DNA of 64,000 bases from Rubritalea squalenifaciens DSM 18772. GTDB taxonomy: Bacteria > Verrucomicrobiota > Verrucomicrobiia > Verrucomicrobiales > Akkermansiaceae. Position 1 is the stretch's first letter, and each line of letters begins with the position of its first letter. Below the pieces are notes generated by a model. That model saw only the letters and a list, made by a program, of their open reading frames with translations. It made no database searches and was not told the origin of the DNA. Where the stretch lies: the NCBI RefSeq assembly GCF_900141815.1, contig NZ_FQYR01000004.1, forward strand, positions 62,001-126,000, written 5' to 3'. The position numbers and the translations under genes were made by a program. Below, piece after piece: positions 26,572-34,845 of the stretch.

Positions 26572-27774
26572 ATGTTGTCCACTTCTCTGCTCATGACTGA
26601 AACTAAGCCTACAGACACTCAATTCCTGACAATCGCCGTCCGCATTCCCAGTTGGCTGGGCTATGGGCGGGAGATGTACCAAGGGATAGCCTCCTACGTT
26701 ACCGAGAATAACTTGCGTTGGCAGATCCAGACCGAGGTGGATTCCGATGGCGAGCTGATGCCGCACTTGCTAGACGATTCCTGGCATGGGGATGGGGCGA
26801 TCTTTTTCCGCTATACGGATGAGGAGATTGAGGTCCTGAAGGCGAAGAATTGTCCGGTGGTATCGACCAGCCGAGTCTCTGAGCACCCCTGGGTGTCAAA
26901 GGTGCATGCTGATAACGTGCAGATAGGCAGGTTGGCCGCAGAGCATCTGATCTCCACTGGTGCTCCCAATCTTGCGTGCTGGATTGATCCGGAGCGGGCG
27001 TATTGCCATGAGCGTTTGAAAGGTTTCATGGAGGTAGCCAAGAAATACCACCGTGATGTGCAGGTGCTTGAATGTATTGCTTCCGTCTACCCGGCAGATA
27101 GGAAATGGTCGATCATTCGTGAAGAGATGAGGCAGCAACTCCAGCAGCTTGCGAGGCCCACAGCCTTGCTTGCCCGGGATGATATTGCCGCGGCTGGGTT
27201 GATCAAGATGGCGCTGGAGCTAGGGATCCAAGTACCTAATGAACTCACAGTTCTGGGGGTTGGCAATGATCCTGTGCTAAGCTGGATTACGATGCCAGCG
27301 ATGAGTAGTGTCGCTATTCCCGCCAAGGAGATAGGCTGGCATGCTGCGCGTGTTCTGCACCAGCGAATGGAGGCTGGGCGTATGAACGAGGAGGTAGTCA
27401 ATGTCCCTGTTCACGATGTGATTAAGCGTGACTCGACTCGAGTCATCCATACCTCGGACGAGCTGGTCGCCAGGGCGTGCCATTTCATCAGGCTGGCTGA
27501 TCCGGAAAGGCCGGCATCAGTGAAAGATGTCTGCCATGAACTAAATGTGTCTGCGACGACTTTGTTGAAACGCTTCCAGGCTGTGCTGCATTGTTCACCG
27601 AAGCAGTTTATTGACCGTTCTCGCTTCGAAGAGTCCTGTCGAGTGCTTCGAGCCAACCATGCACCGATCAAGACGGTGGCCTACAGTCTTGGGTTCAAGT
27701 CTCCGGAGGAGTTTGATCGTTTCTTCAAGCGGCATGCCGGGTTGACTCCAAGTGCCTATCGCGAGGGGTGCTAG
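26572..27774 (+). CDS. XylR-like transcriptional regulator (LacI-type sensor plus AraC HTH)
   Basis: About 400 residues. Starts at GTG 26554, ATG 26572 or ATG 26593 are all possible, as none has a strong ribosome-binding site. Sensor half: FLTIAVRIPSWLGYGREMYQGIASYV, then VPNELTVLGVGNDPVLSWITMPAMSSV, as in XylR of E. coli. C-terminal AraC HTH: ASVKDVCHELNVSATTLLKRFQAVLHCSPKQFI and TVAYSLGFKSPEEFDRFFKRHAGLTPSAYR. It lies between the phosphodiesterase-LamG gene and an outer-membrane protein gene, either of which could be its target. It is a separate lineage from the 2143-3264 regulator. Confidence 0.82.
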   Translation: MLSTSLLMTETKPTDTQFLTIAVRIPSWLGYGREMYQGIASYVTENNLRWQIQTEVDSDGELMPHLLDDSWHGDGAIFFRYTDEEIEVLKAKNCPVVSTSRVSEHPWVSKVHADNVQIGRLAAEHLISTGAPNLACWIDPERAYCHERLKGFMEVAKKYHRDVQVLECIASVYPADRKWSIIREEMRQQLQQLARPTALLARDDIAAAGLIKMALELGIQVPNELTVLGVGNDPVLSWITMPAMSSVAIPAKEIGWHAARVLHQRMEAGRMNEEVVNVPVHDVIKRDSTRVIHTSDELVARACHFIRLADPERPASVKDVCHELNVSATTLLKRFQAVLHCSPKQFIDRSRFEESCRVLRANHAPIKTVAYSLGFKSPEEFDRFFKRHAGLTPSAYREGC

Positions 27775-27889
27775 CTCTGGTCAGGGGAAAACATTTAAAG
27801 TGTGTTCAGAGTCATTTACGGGGGGCTGGATGAGCTTATGCCCTGAGTATTTGATTGCAGTCAGTGATGTAATCATCTTATGGTGAAGT

Positions 27890-28828
27890 ATGTGTTCTAA
27901 ATTGCTTGAGAAGTTTGTCTTTGCCATATCAGTTAGTTCGGCCTGTGCTGTGGTACATGCTGGCGAGCTAACAGAAGTGACGAATGAGGTGAATGCTGAG
28001 CCTGATGCCTCCATACCTTTGTTGGCTGTGGATGGCCCTGAAATGGCTAGCTTCTACTACGACTATGTAGGAGAGATGGATTTTGAGGATGAGTCGGGAT
28101 CTTATAATTTGAATGCTTTCCGGCTCCAGTCCCCCATAGCGGGAGCGTATGATGATGGGTTTGGATGGGGAGTAGATGTATTCCTGGAGTACACTGACTT
28201 TAATGTGAAGGATCAGCCCGCATTGGAAGATTTGGACCTTTATCGGATAGGGATGGATTTGAATTTTATCTGGCTGAATGTGAAGGGCTCAAAGTGGTCG
28301 CCAGTGCTCAGGCTGTCTCCGTCGCTATCGAGTGACTTTGAGAGTGTGTCCACGGATGACTTCAGGATGACTGCCACAGCGGGAGCATTCTATCAGCAGA
28401 GATCTAACCTGAAGTGGTTGTTTGGGATCTTTTACACGAACAACTACTACAGTGATAAGTGGAACAGCTTCTTTATGTTGCCGGTAGTGGGGTTCAGTTG
28501 GCAGCCTGCCGACTGCTATGACATTACGGCTCTCGGGCCGAGGATCGATTTTAGCTATCTACCCAATGACGACTGGAAAATAGGGGCCTTTTTTGCGGCT
28601 CGTAGTCGTAATTGGAATACTGAAGGAGATAATTCATTTCAGGTCAGTGCCTACATCGTGGGAGTTAGGCTGGATTACCAAGTGGTGGAAGACTGCTGGA
28701 TCATCGGTGAGGCCGGGATGACCATTAATAATAGTGTCGATGTCTATGACCGTCATGATAGGGAACTCTTCAGCGAAGATGCGGATGCGGGAGTCTTTGC
28801 TTCCGTGGGTTTGCGATATCGTTTCTAG
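27890..28828 (+). CDS. Outer-membrane beta-barrel protein, paralogue A
   Basis: 312 residues with a signal peptide (1-25, ending VVHAG). The mature protein is rich in alternating aromatic strands (ASFYYDYVGEMDFE, WGVDVFLEYTDFNV, LDLYRIGMDLNFIWL, FASVGLRYRF) and ends in Phe, as outer-membrane barrels do. It resembles DUF6268-type proteins, a low-confidence family call. It is a clear paralogue of the protein at 30220-31146: the two share DFESV, DDFRMTA and LGPRID blocks in the same order. Role unknown, perhaps a porin-like surface protein. Confidence 0.7.
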   Translation: MCSKLLEKFVFAISVSSACAVVHAGELTEVTNEVNAEPDASIPLLAVDGPEMASFYYDYVGEMDFEDESGSYNLNAFRLQSPIAGAYDDGFGWGVDVFLEYTDFNVKDQPALEDLDLYRIGMDLNFIWLNVKGSKWSPVLRLSPSLSSDFESVSTDDFRMTATAGAFYQQRSNLKWLFGIFYTNNYYSDKWNSFFMLPVVGFSWQPADCYDITALGPRIDFSYLPNDDWKIGAFFAARSRNWNTEGDNSFQVSAYIVGVRLDYQVVEDCWIIGEAGMTINNSVDVYDRHDRELFSEDADAGVFASVGLRYRF

Positions 28829-29367
28829 TGGGGTGCAATGGGTTCAGGGGCTCTGTCTGGCGAGCCTGTTACATTGGCTGCTAGATTCTTTGCTTTGGTT
28901 CATCCTGAGTAATAAGTACCGAGGTAAGGTGTTTGTCCTGAGTGGAGTGCATCTGCGACAATTTTGTGAAATGGCTTCCCAGAGGTGTTTTTCTTGGGGG
29001 GTGAGGTTTCCTAAGCAAGAGCATGGGGTGATCTAGCTCAGAAGAGCCTAGTCTCGTTCTTAGTCAGTCAAGAGTATGGCTTACGGCCTGAATTTCAACT
29101 ACGCGGAAGTATTGACCGCTACTTCAACAGTGGCGCCGTAGTGTTATCTAGGGGAGCGATGCGAAACCCATCGTTCTTGGGATGCTCCCGGTGCGGGGCT
29201 GGTCGTGGGTTCTAAATTGATAGTGGACTGGATGTTTTGCCATGGCTCGCCACTAGGCGGCAAGTGGTGATGATGATTGGATGATCACTGATCATTGAGT
29301 GTTTCTGGCAGGTGCAATTCCTGTCGGAAAGCTTATGGCGCATTGAAGAACTCTAAGATACACATTC
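28829..29367. other. 539-base intergenic stretch, no gene assigned
   Basis: No reading frame with a convincing start and homology. A 45-codon open stretch (about 29080-29218, running through QLRGSIDRYFNSGAVV) has no start or known relatives. GGGAGC at 29153 and GCTCCC near 29185 can form an imperfect hairpin. No tRNA. It may be a decayed gene or a leader of the PEP-CTERM gene. Confidence 0.4.
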
Positions 29368-30081
29368 ATGAAAACACACACACTATATGCCGCCGCAATC
29401 CTCGGGTTGGTTTCCACCGGAAATTTGATGGCGACTACGATCATCCTTGGAAACGCGGGGAGCGGAACGAATACAAATATCCCAGATACCTTCGGAGATA
29501 ATGTATCGGCATCTGATCCTGGGCGCTTTGAAGTAACAGACGGAGGTACTCCCAATATTGGTTTGACCTGGGATGCCAGCGGAGGCACCAATGCGAACTC
29601 CTGGCAATTTCATGGCTGGGGAGGATCGGACTATGCCGCTGGGGGAGCGCTCCAGATGGACGGTTCATCCACGAATAGTATCTTTTCTATCACCTTTACT
29701 CCGGAAGCCGGGTTTGGTGTGGTGCTCAACGGTTTCGATTTTGTCGGAGACACGAACAACGATACTTATCAGTACCGTGTAGATCTGGTAAGAACCTTTG
29801 ACAATAATACTGTATTTACGACCACGACAGCCGAGTGGACGACGGACACCAGTCAGCCTCAGGAGAATGCTCCCTCTGTAACGATTGATTACACTGGAGC
29901 ACTGGGTGAGGAGTATCGCTTGGATCTAGTCCGCTTGAATGATGATAGCTCAGACACTGGGAGTCGCGTGGATATTGCTATCGATAACCTGAGCTTTGGT
30001 CAGACGGCTATTCCTGAGCCGACCTCAACGGCGCTGGTCGGCCTGGGTGCTTTCGCTTTCGTGCTTCGCCGTCGACGCTAA
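29368..30081 (+). CDS. PEP-CTERM secreted protein
   Basis: 237 residues. Signal peptide MKTHTLYAAAILGLVSTGNLMA, then a beta-rich Asn/Thr/Asp-heavy body (GVVLNGFDFVGDTNNDTYQYRVDLVRTFD, YRLDLVRLNDDSSDTGSRVDIAIDNLSFG), ending IPEPTSTALVGLGAFAFVLRRRR, a full PEP-CTERM signal. The body layout recalls the PEP-CTERM protein at 1328-2047 (both end in a strand describing a fluorescence-like IDNLSFG/IDDVALS element). Located between two paralogous outer-membrane protein genes. Terminator directly downstream. Confidence 0.85.
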   Translation: MKTHTLYAAAILGLVSTGNLMATTIILGNAGSGTNTNIPDTFGDNVSASDPGRFEVTDGGTPNIGLTWDASGGTNANSWQFHGWGGSDYAAGGALQMDGSSTNSIFSITFTPEAGFGVVLNGFDFVGDTNNDTYQYRVDLVRTFDNNTVFTTTTAEWTTDTSQPQENAPSVTIDYTGALGEEYRLDLVRLNDDSSDTGSRVDIAIDNLSFGQTAIPEPTSTALVGLGAFAFVLRRRR

Positions 30082-30113
30082 CATTTTTTGTGTACATTGT
30101 GTTACCAGTGTTC

Positions 30114-30145
30114 CCTCCGGGTGGTTTTCCACTCGGAGGTTTTTT
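30114..30145 (+). terminator. Rho-independent terminator
   Basis: CCTCCG (30114-30119), with inner TGG-TTTT-CCA, pairs with CGGAGG (30134-30139), followed by six Ts. Ends the PEP-CTERM transcript. Confidence 0.85.
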
Positions 30146-30219
30146 GTGCCGTAGTTTGGTGGCTGAGTCGTCTAACTTCCTGATTTGCATTCTGGAGAAA
30201 TGAGGACATAGTATGCCCT

Positions 30220-31146
30220 ATGTGTTTTCATTTCCTCACAAAGAGCTTTCTAGCAGTTTCTATAATGGCTCTCCCTCTAGCAGCGATTCAGGCAGGTGAA
30301 CTCATGGAGATCCCTAGTCCGGAGGCTGACGCCATGAAGCCTATCGTATCTAAGGACGGCCCGAGGATGTTGAGTTTCTACTATGACTATTTTTCGGAGG
30401 TGGATTTTGATGATGAGAGTGGGAGCTACCAGATGCATGCAGCACGACTCCAGACTCCTGTGGCAGGAGGTGGGGGAGAGCGGTTTTCTTGGGGTGTGGA
30501 TGCCTTTTTCGAGTACATCAACTTTGATGTGATGGATCAGCCTTTGCTAGAAGATCAGGATCTTTATCGCACGGGGCTAGACCTGAATTTCATCTGGCAC
30601 AAGGTGAATGGGTCAAAGTGGTCTCCTGTGATCCGCTTGAGTCCATCGCTGGCGAGTGACTTCGAATCAGTGACCAATGATGATTTTCGGATGACTGCCT
30701 TTGTTGGTTCGTTTTACCGTCAGCGGCCCAATCTGAAGTGGCTCTTTGGTTTGTATTATACAGATAATTTGAATGATGAACTGCTTCTCCCTGCTTTCGG
30801 GGTAAGCTGGCAACCGACTGAGAAAATGGATGTCACTTTGCTGGGGCCCAGGATTGATGTGAGCTATCGGCCTCAAGAGGATTGGAGACTGGGTTTGTTT
30901 GCCTCGGCGCACAGCCGGAGTTGGAATATTGAGGGGGATACGGGATCCGAATCCTTCGAGGTAAATTCCATGAGAACAGGAGTCCGGGTGGACTATCAGA
31001 TGAAGGAGGATCTCTGGCTTGTGATGGAGACTGGTGCTACCATGCTGAATGCCGTGGAGCTGCTAGATAATGATGAGCATGAAGTTTTTGATGATGATGC
31101 GGAAACTGGCTTCTTCGCGAAGCTGGGGATGAGATACCGGTTCTAA
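30220..31146 (+). CDS. Outer-membrane beta-barrel protein, paralogue B
   Basis: 308 residues, signal peptide 1-25 ending AIQAGE. Shares with the 27890-28828 protein the opening MxSFYYDYxxExDFxDESGSY, the middle blocks FEYxxFxVxDQPxLED and LSPSLxSDFESV, the LGPRIDxSYxPxxDW segment and the C-terminal RYRF. Terminal Phe and aromatic girdle strands suggest an outer-membrane barrel. The first few residues (MCFHFLTKS) parallel MCSKLLEKF in the paralogue. A tandem duplication interrupted by the PEP-CTERM gene explains the arrangement. Confidence 0.7.
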   Translation: MCFHFLTKSFLAVSIMALPLAAIQAGELMEIPSPEADAMKPIVSKDGPRMLSFYYDYFSEVDFDDESGSYQMHAARLQTPVAGGGGERFSWGVDAFFEYINFDVMDQPLLEDQDLYRTGLDLNFIWHKVNGSKWSPVIRLSPSLASDFESVTNDDFRMTAFVGSFYRQRPNLKWLFGLYYTDNLNDELLLPAFGVSWQPTEKMDVTLLGPRIDVSYRPQEDWRLGLFASAHSRSWNIEGDTGSESFEVNSMRTGVRVDYQMKEDLWLVMETGATMLNAVELLDNDEHEVFDDDAETGFFAKLGMRYRF

Positions 31147-31168
31147 GAATTTCCATTGCCATAACAGA

Positions 31169-31204
31169 GAAGCCCCCTGTCACTACTAAGCGACAGGGGG
31201 CTTC
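31169..31204. terminator. Perfect 13-bp inverted repeat between convergent genes
   Basis: GAAGCCCCCTGTC (31169-31181) pairs exactly with GACAGGGGGCTTC (31192-31204) around a ten-base loop. It sits between the stops of two convergent genes and probably terminates both, though T runs are short on each side. Confidence 0.7.
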
Positions 31205-31232
31205 ATGTTTCAAAAGGATTCAGGCTCGATCG

Positions 31233-32630
31233 TTACTTCTTATTGGTCTCCTTGAGCCATTTGGTGAGGAGCTGATCGAGTTCTGCGACGACTTCAGGTT
31301 TCTCCTTGGCGAGGTTCTGGTGCTCTCCAAGGTCATCACTGAGATCATAGAGTTCGTATTTCTCTCCTGCATCGAAGCGAATGAGCTTCCACTTGCCCTT
31401 GCGGATGGCATTGGAAGGCTTGTGGCCGGATCCATGATTGTGCGGGTAGCTCCATCCGATGAAGCGGTCTTGCAGGGGTGCGCTTGGTTCTTTGCCTTCC
31501 AGAACGCTAAGCAGGGACTGACCGTCGAGGTGTTGCTCGGGCTTGAGTTCCAATCCGGCGATATCCAGCAAAGTCGGGTAGATGTCCATGGTGATGGCGG
31601 GCGTGTCCACGACATGGGCTTGGAGCTTGCCTTTCCAGTAGAAGATAGTCGGTACACGGATGCCGCCCTCGTAGTTCCAACCCTTGCCGGAGCGCAGTGG
31701 AAGGTTGGATGTGGCGCCATGCTTGCCACGGAGATGGCAGTGGCCACCGTTGTCTGAAGTGAAGATGATGAGAGTGTTCTCCAGTAGCTTCTCTTTCTCC
31801 AGGAGTTCCACGACACGTCCCACATTTTCGTCAAGACTTTCCATCATGCCAGCATAAGCAGCGTTGTCCTGTCTGCCGCGTGACCAGGTGCCGTAGCGGT
31901 CTTCCGTAAAAGGAGTCTTGGTCTTGCCATAGACATCTTTGGACTTGGCCTTATACTTGTCCACGAGATCCTTGGGGGCTTGCAGTGGGGTATGGACAGC
32001 ATAGTGTGCGAAAGTCAGGAAGAAGGGCTTCTCCTTGCCTTTGTTTTCAGAGATGAACCCAAGAGCGTGATTGGTGAGGGCGTCTGTGAGGTAGTCTCCT
32101 TTCTTGCCGTCTTCAAGGTCCGGCACATCCCAGAAGGCTCCATTTCTCTTGTTGTTGTATGGAAAGAAGTAAGAGGCTGGCTGGCCAGCGCGGTTGACGC
32201 AGCGCATCCAGTCAAAACCCTGGTGATCCGGGAGCTGGTTTTCTTTTTCCCCCAGGTGCCATTTACCGATGTAGCCAGTGGTGTAGCCGCCTTCCTTGAG
32301 TGCCTCGGCCATGGTGACCTCCTTGAGCGGGAGGTGAATGTCTGAAGGTTGAGGAATCCATTGGGTGATGCCGACGCGTTGAGGTGCCTTGCCTGACATC
32401 AGGGCGGCACGGGTGGGGGAGCATACCGGGTGGGCGGAGTAGCCGTTGGTGAAGTTTACCCCCTCCTTGGCGAGCTTGTCGATGTTGGGAGTCTCGTAGA
32501 ACTTGGAGCCATTGGCGCCGATGTCAGCCCAGCCGAGATCGTCGATGAAGAAGAGGACGATATTAGGCTTCTCTGCGGCAAAGGTGGAGCAGGTCAGGAG
32601 GGCGGTGAGTAAGGTACTAATTAATTTCAT
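31233..32630 (-). CDS. Arylsulfatase-type sulfatase
   Basis: 465 residues from the ATG at 32630 (a GTG two codons upstream is possible). Signal peptide MKLISTLLTALLTCSTFAAE. Catalytic features: PNIVLFFIDDLGWADIG (metal Asp pair), HPVCSPTRAALMSG with the formylglycine Cys in C-x-P-T-R, TGYIGKWHLG, and IIFTSDNGGH. It belongs to the S1 formylglycine sulfatases of the exo-acting arylsulfatase/GalNAc-6-sulfatase-like branch and would act in the periplasm on sulfated glycans. Substrate not predictable. Maturation enzyme is elsewhere. Confidence 0.9.
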   Translation of the reverse strand: MKLISTLLTALLTCSTFAAEKPNIVLFFIDDLGWADIGANGSKFYETPNIDKLAKEGVNFTNGYSAHPVCSPTRAALMSGKAPQRVGITQWIPQPSDIHLPLKEVTMAEALKEGGYTTGYIGKWHLGEKENQLPDHQGFDWMRCVNRAGQPASYFFPYNNKRNGAFWDVPDLEDGKKGDYLTDALTNHALGFISENKGKEKPFFLTFAHYAVHTPLQAPKDLVDKYKAKSKDVYGKTKTPFTEDRYGTWSRGRQDNAAYAGMMESLDENVGRVVELLEKEKLLENTLIIFTSDNGGHCHLRGKHGATSNLPLRSGKGWNYEGGIRVPTIFYWKGKLQAHVVDTPAITMDIYPTLLDIAGLELKPEQHLDGQSLLSVLEGKEPSAPLQDRFIGWSYPHNHGSGHKPSNAIRKGKWKLIRFDAGEKYELYDLSDDLGEHQNLAKEKPEVVAELDQLLTKWLKETNKK

Positions 32631-32889
32631 GATCACGGAGTACTCAGGTGTACGTGCTAATAGATCGCTTTTATCAGGGATATATTAGCAAACAAATGCA
32701 AACTAATCTCTCGCTGTGTTCTTATTGGGCACAGTTGGAGATAGATGGCTAGTGAGGTTTTACTGGCAGATAATCACCGCGCTTGCGGCCTGCCGAGGTG
32801 GTTTGATGGGAGCGAAATGGGCAAAATGTCAGGAAATTCTCAAAAATTTGGCTTGTATATTGCCGTGTTAAGACTAGTTTGCGCGTCCC

Positions 32890-33099
32890 ATGGCCAGAAA
32901 AGCAGGAAAAGCCAAGACACGTAAGTCAGTAGCTAAGCGCTTCAAGGTCACCGGTACAGGTAAGATCCTTCGCCGTAAACAAGGTAAGCGCCACATTCTT
33001 CAGAAGAAGAGCAGCAAGCGCAAGCGTTCCCTCGGGAAAGCTACCCTCGTTTCCGAGGCGGATGTACCACGCGTTAAGGAAAACCTTCCTTTCGCCTAA
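32890..33099 (+). CDS. rpmI: 50S ribosomal protein L35
   Basis: 69 residues. Typical bL35: KAKTRKSVAKRFKVTGTGKILRRKQGKRHIL, then KKSSKRKRSLGKATLVSEAD. Strongly basic. It is followed 148 bases later by rplT, the conserved pair, but infC, which usually precedes it, is missing; a divergent sulfatase is there instead. The 260 bases upstream must carry the promoter. Confidence 0.96.
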   Translation: MARKAGKAKTRKSVAKRFKVTGTGKILRRKQGKRHILQKKSSKRKRSLGKATLVSEADVPRVKENLPFA

Positions 33100-33118
33100 T
33101 CCGGTGAATCATTGAGGT

Positions 33119-33154
33119 GCGTCAACTGACGCGCCCCACCCGCGAATCGGGTGG
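33119..33154 (+). promoter_or_regulatory. Two hairpins in the rpmI-rplT spacer
   Basis: GCGTC-AACT-GACGC (33119-33132) is followed at once by CCACCCG-CGAAT-CGGGTGG (33136-33154). The 148-base spacer is unusually long for this pair. L20 represses its own operon in other bacteria by binding mRNA, so a regulatory role is possible but unproven. Confidence 0.4.
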
Positions 33155-33247
33155 AACTCCACGTAGCCTGTCCAGCCAAGCTGGAATACGATCAAGCGAG
33201 ACTGCGGGAGCTATCAGAAAACAGTTTGATCAAGAGAATAAGAAAAC

Positions 33248-33619
33248 ATGCCAAGAGCAACAAATAGTCCGGCAAGCCGTTCTCGTCGCAAGCGTATCCT
33301 TTTACGCGCGAAGGGTTTCCGCGGTTTCCGTTCAAAGCTATATCGTTACGCCAAGGACGCTGTCATCAAGGCACGTCAATATGAGTACCGCGACCGTAAG
33401 AAGCGCAAGGGTCAATTCCGCCGACTCTGGATTCAGCGTATTTCCGCTGCTTCCCGTGCACAGGACCTTACCTACAGCCGCTTCATGGAAGGTCTCAAGG
33501 CTGCTGGAATCGAAGTAGACCGCAAGATCCTCGCTGACCTTGCTGTGAACGACATCGCTTCCTTCAACGTGATCGTTGAGCAGTCCAAAGAGGCACTCGC
33601 GAAGAAAGCTGCTAAGTAA
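33248..33619 (+). CDS. rplT: 50S ribosomal protein L20
   Basis: 123 residues, slightly longer than the usual 117-119. Typical bL20: [54 protein letters not shown], then [39 protein letters not shown]. It binds 23S rRNA early in 50S assembly and often autoregulates its operon. It is followed by a terminator, so pheS, its common downstream neighbour, is not in the same transcript here. Confidence 0.96.
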   Translation: MPRATNSPASRSRRKRILLRAKGFRGFRSKLYRYAKDAVIKARQYEYRDRKKRKGQFRRLWIQRISAASRAQDLTYSRFMEGLKAAGIEVDRKILADLAVNDIASFNVIVEQSKEALAKKAAK

Positions 33620-33646
33620 CACACAGCACTCCAATAAACTTTTTAC

Positions 33647-33683
33647 ACAGCCGCCTGGGTTCTCCCGGCGGCTGTTTCTTTTT
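33647..33683 (+). terminator. Rho-independent terminator after rplT
   Basis: ACAGCCGCC (33647-33655) pairs with GGCGGCTGT (33667-33675), followed by TTCTTTTTG. Confidence 0.9.
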
Positions 33684-33796
33684 GTGCCCTGCTGCATGTG
33701 GGGTGGAAATGGGGCCGGTGATCGCGGGGGATTGTGATTTGTGGTGCCCAGGAGGCGGGATTATTGAAGGCGGGAACAATAATCTAAACTGAGACA

Positions 33797-34777
33797 ATGA
33801 TATCGAAGACTTTGACATATGCGGCACTCGCCATGCTGGCAGCCCTTCCCGTGGAAGCCCAGCAGAAGGAAGAAGCGAAGGCTGGGAAATACCACAGCGT
33901 GCCACTGATCCGTACGGATAGATCTGGCCACTATTTGGCTCCCGTGAAGGTAGGGAATCGTGATTTTCGTTTTCTAGTGGATTCTGGAGCAGGCATGGAG
34001 CTAGTGCTTGCGCAAGGTACTGCGAAAAAGCTCGGCAAGCAGCTGAATGACGGAGGTAAAGCGGGTGCAGCGGGTGGATCGGTTGCCATGCAGAAGACTC
34101 GCGTTGGTCGTTTCTCCATAGGTGATGCACCGAGAGTGGCTAAGGGGGTGCAGACTTATGTGATTGCCCTACACCATGCGGCGCTGGAGTTGGATGGAGA
34201 GAAAGTGATTCCAGACGGGCTGATTGGTGCTCGCTTGCTGAACCAATGGAATGTGGTGGTGGATACCGCCAAAACAGCTCTGCTTGTGCCTGATGAGGGG
34301 CTTTCAGAAGGTGCCTTTGCTGATCGGTTCGAGGACGATAAGGCTGTAAAGATTCCTTTCGAGAGAGGTATGCATGGCATGCCCTTCGTGGATCTGATCA
34401 TTGATGGTGAGTCTTATTCATTTCTGATCGATACTGGTGCAGGGACTGGAACTATCGAACCGGGTGTTGCGGAAAAGCTTGGCTTGGAAGTTATCAAAGA
34501 GAATTCCTCCTTTGGCGGCGCTGGAGATAAGCGCGTGAACAATGCCAAGGTGGTGATGGCAAAGGATGCCGTACTCGGTGGTAAGGCGAGGTTTCCAAAG
34601 ATTTATTTCCACACCCACACCATGGATGGGACACTCAAGGCGCCAAAGGGTAAGAATCTTGGTGGTATCTTGGGGGGCAAGGTGCTTGCTAGCGGAGGTG
34701 CCTTTGTCGACTTTGGAAGTCAGCAGATCATCATTCCTAAGCGCATTGTTCTCAAAAGGGGGGCTAAGGCTAACTAG
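33797..34777 (+). CDS. Secreted two-domain retropepsin-like aspartic protease
   Basis: 326 residues, signal peptide 1-21 (ending VEAQ). Two copies of a retropepsin-type Asp motif: FLVDSGAGMEL with Asp62 and FLIDTGAGTGTI with Asp212, each followed by a helix of the type GTAKKLG or PGVAEKLGL, the PF13650-like aspartyl protease family. Two lobes in one chain would give a pepsin-like active site without dimerisation. Probably acts in the periplasm or outside. It sits between rplT and the convergent GH95 gene, with a shared terminator. Confidence 0.8.
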   Translation: MISKTLTYAALAMLAALPVEAQQKEEAKAGKYHSVPLIRTDRSGHYLAPVKVGNRDFRFLVDSGAGMELVLAQGTAKKLGKQLNDGGKAGAAGGSVAMQKTRVGRFSIGDAPRVAKGVQTYVIALHHAALELDGEKVIPDGLIGARLLNQWNVVVDTAKTALLVPDEGLSEGAFADRFEDDKAVKIPFERGMHGMPFVDLIIDGESYSFLIDTGAGTGTIEPGVAEKLGLEVIKENSSFGGAGDKRVNNAKVVMAKDAVLGGKARFPKIYFHTHTMDGTLKAPKGKNLGGILGGKVLASGGAFVDFGSQQIIIPKRIVLKRGAKAN

Positions 34778-34794
34778 TCGGCCAGAGATCATTA

Positions 34795-34830
34795 GAAAAA
34801 AGCCGCCCAGATTTCTCTGGGCGGCTTTTT
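34795..34830. terminator. Bidirectional terminator
   Basis: AAAAAAGCCGCCCAG pairs with CTGGGCGGCTTTTT around ATTTCT (stem about 34797-34830). A run of A on one side and T on the other makes it work in both directions, serving the convergent protease and GH95 genes. Confidence 0.9.
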
Positions 34831-34845
34831 GATTTCGGGGGATGG

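Noticed and set aside
28734..29036. 100-codon frame overlapping the end of outer-membrane paralogue A
   Set aside because: Most of its start is out of frame inside a supported gene, and it shows no recognisable motif.
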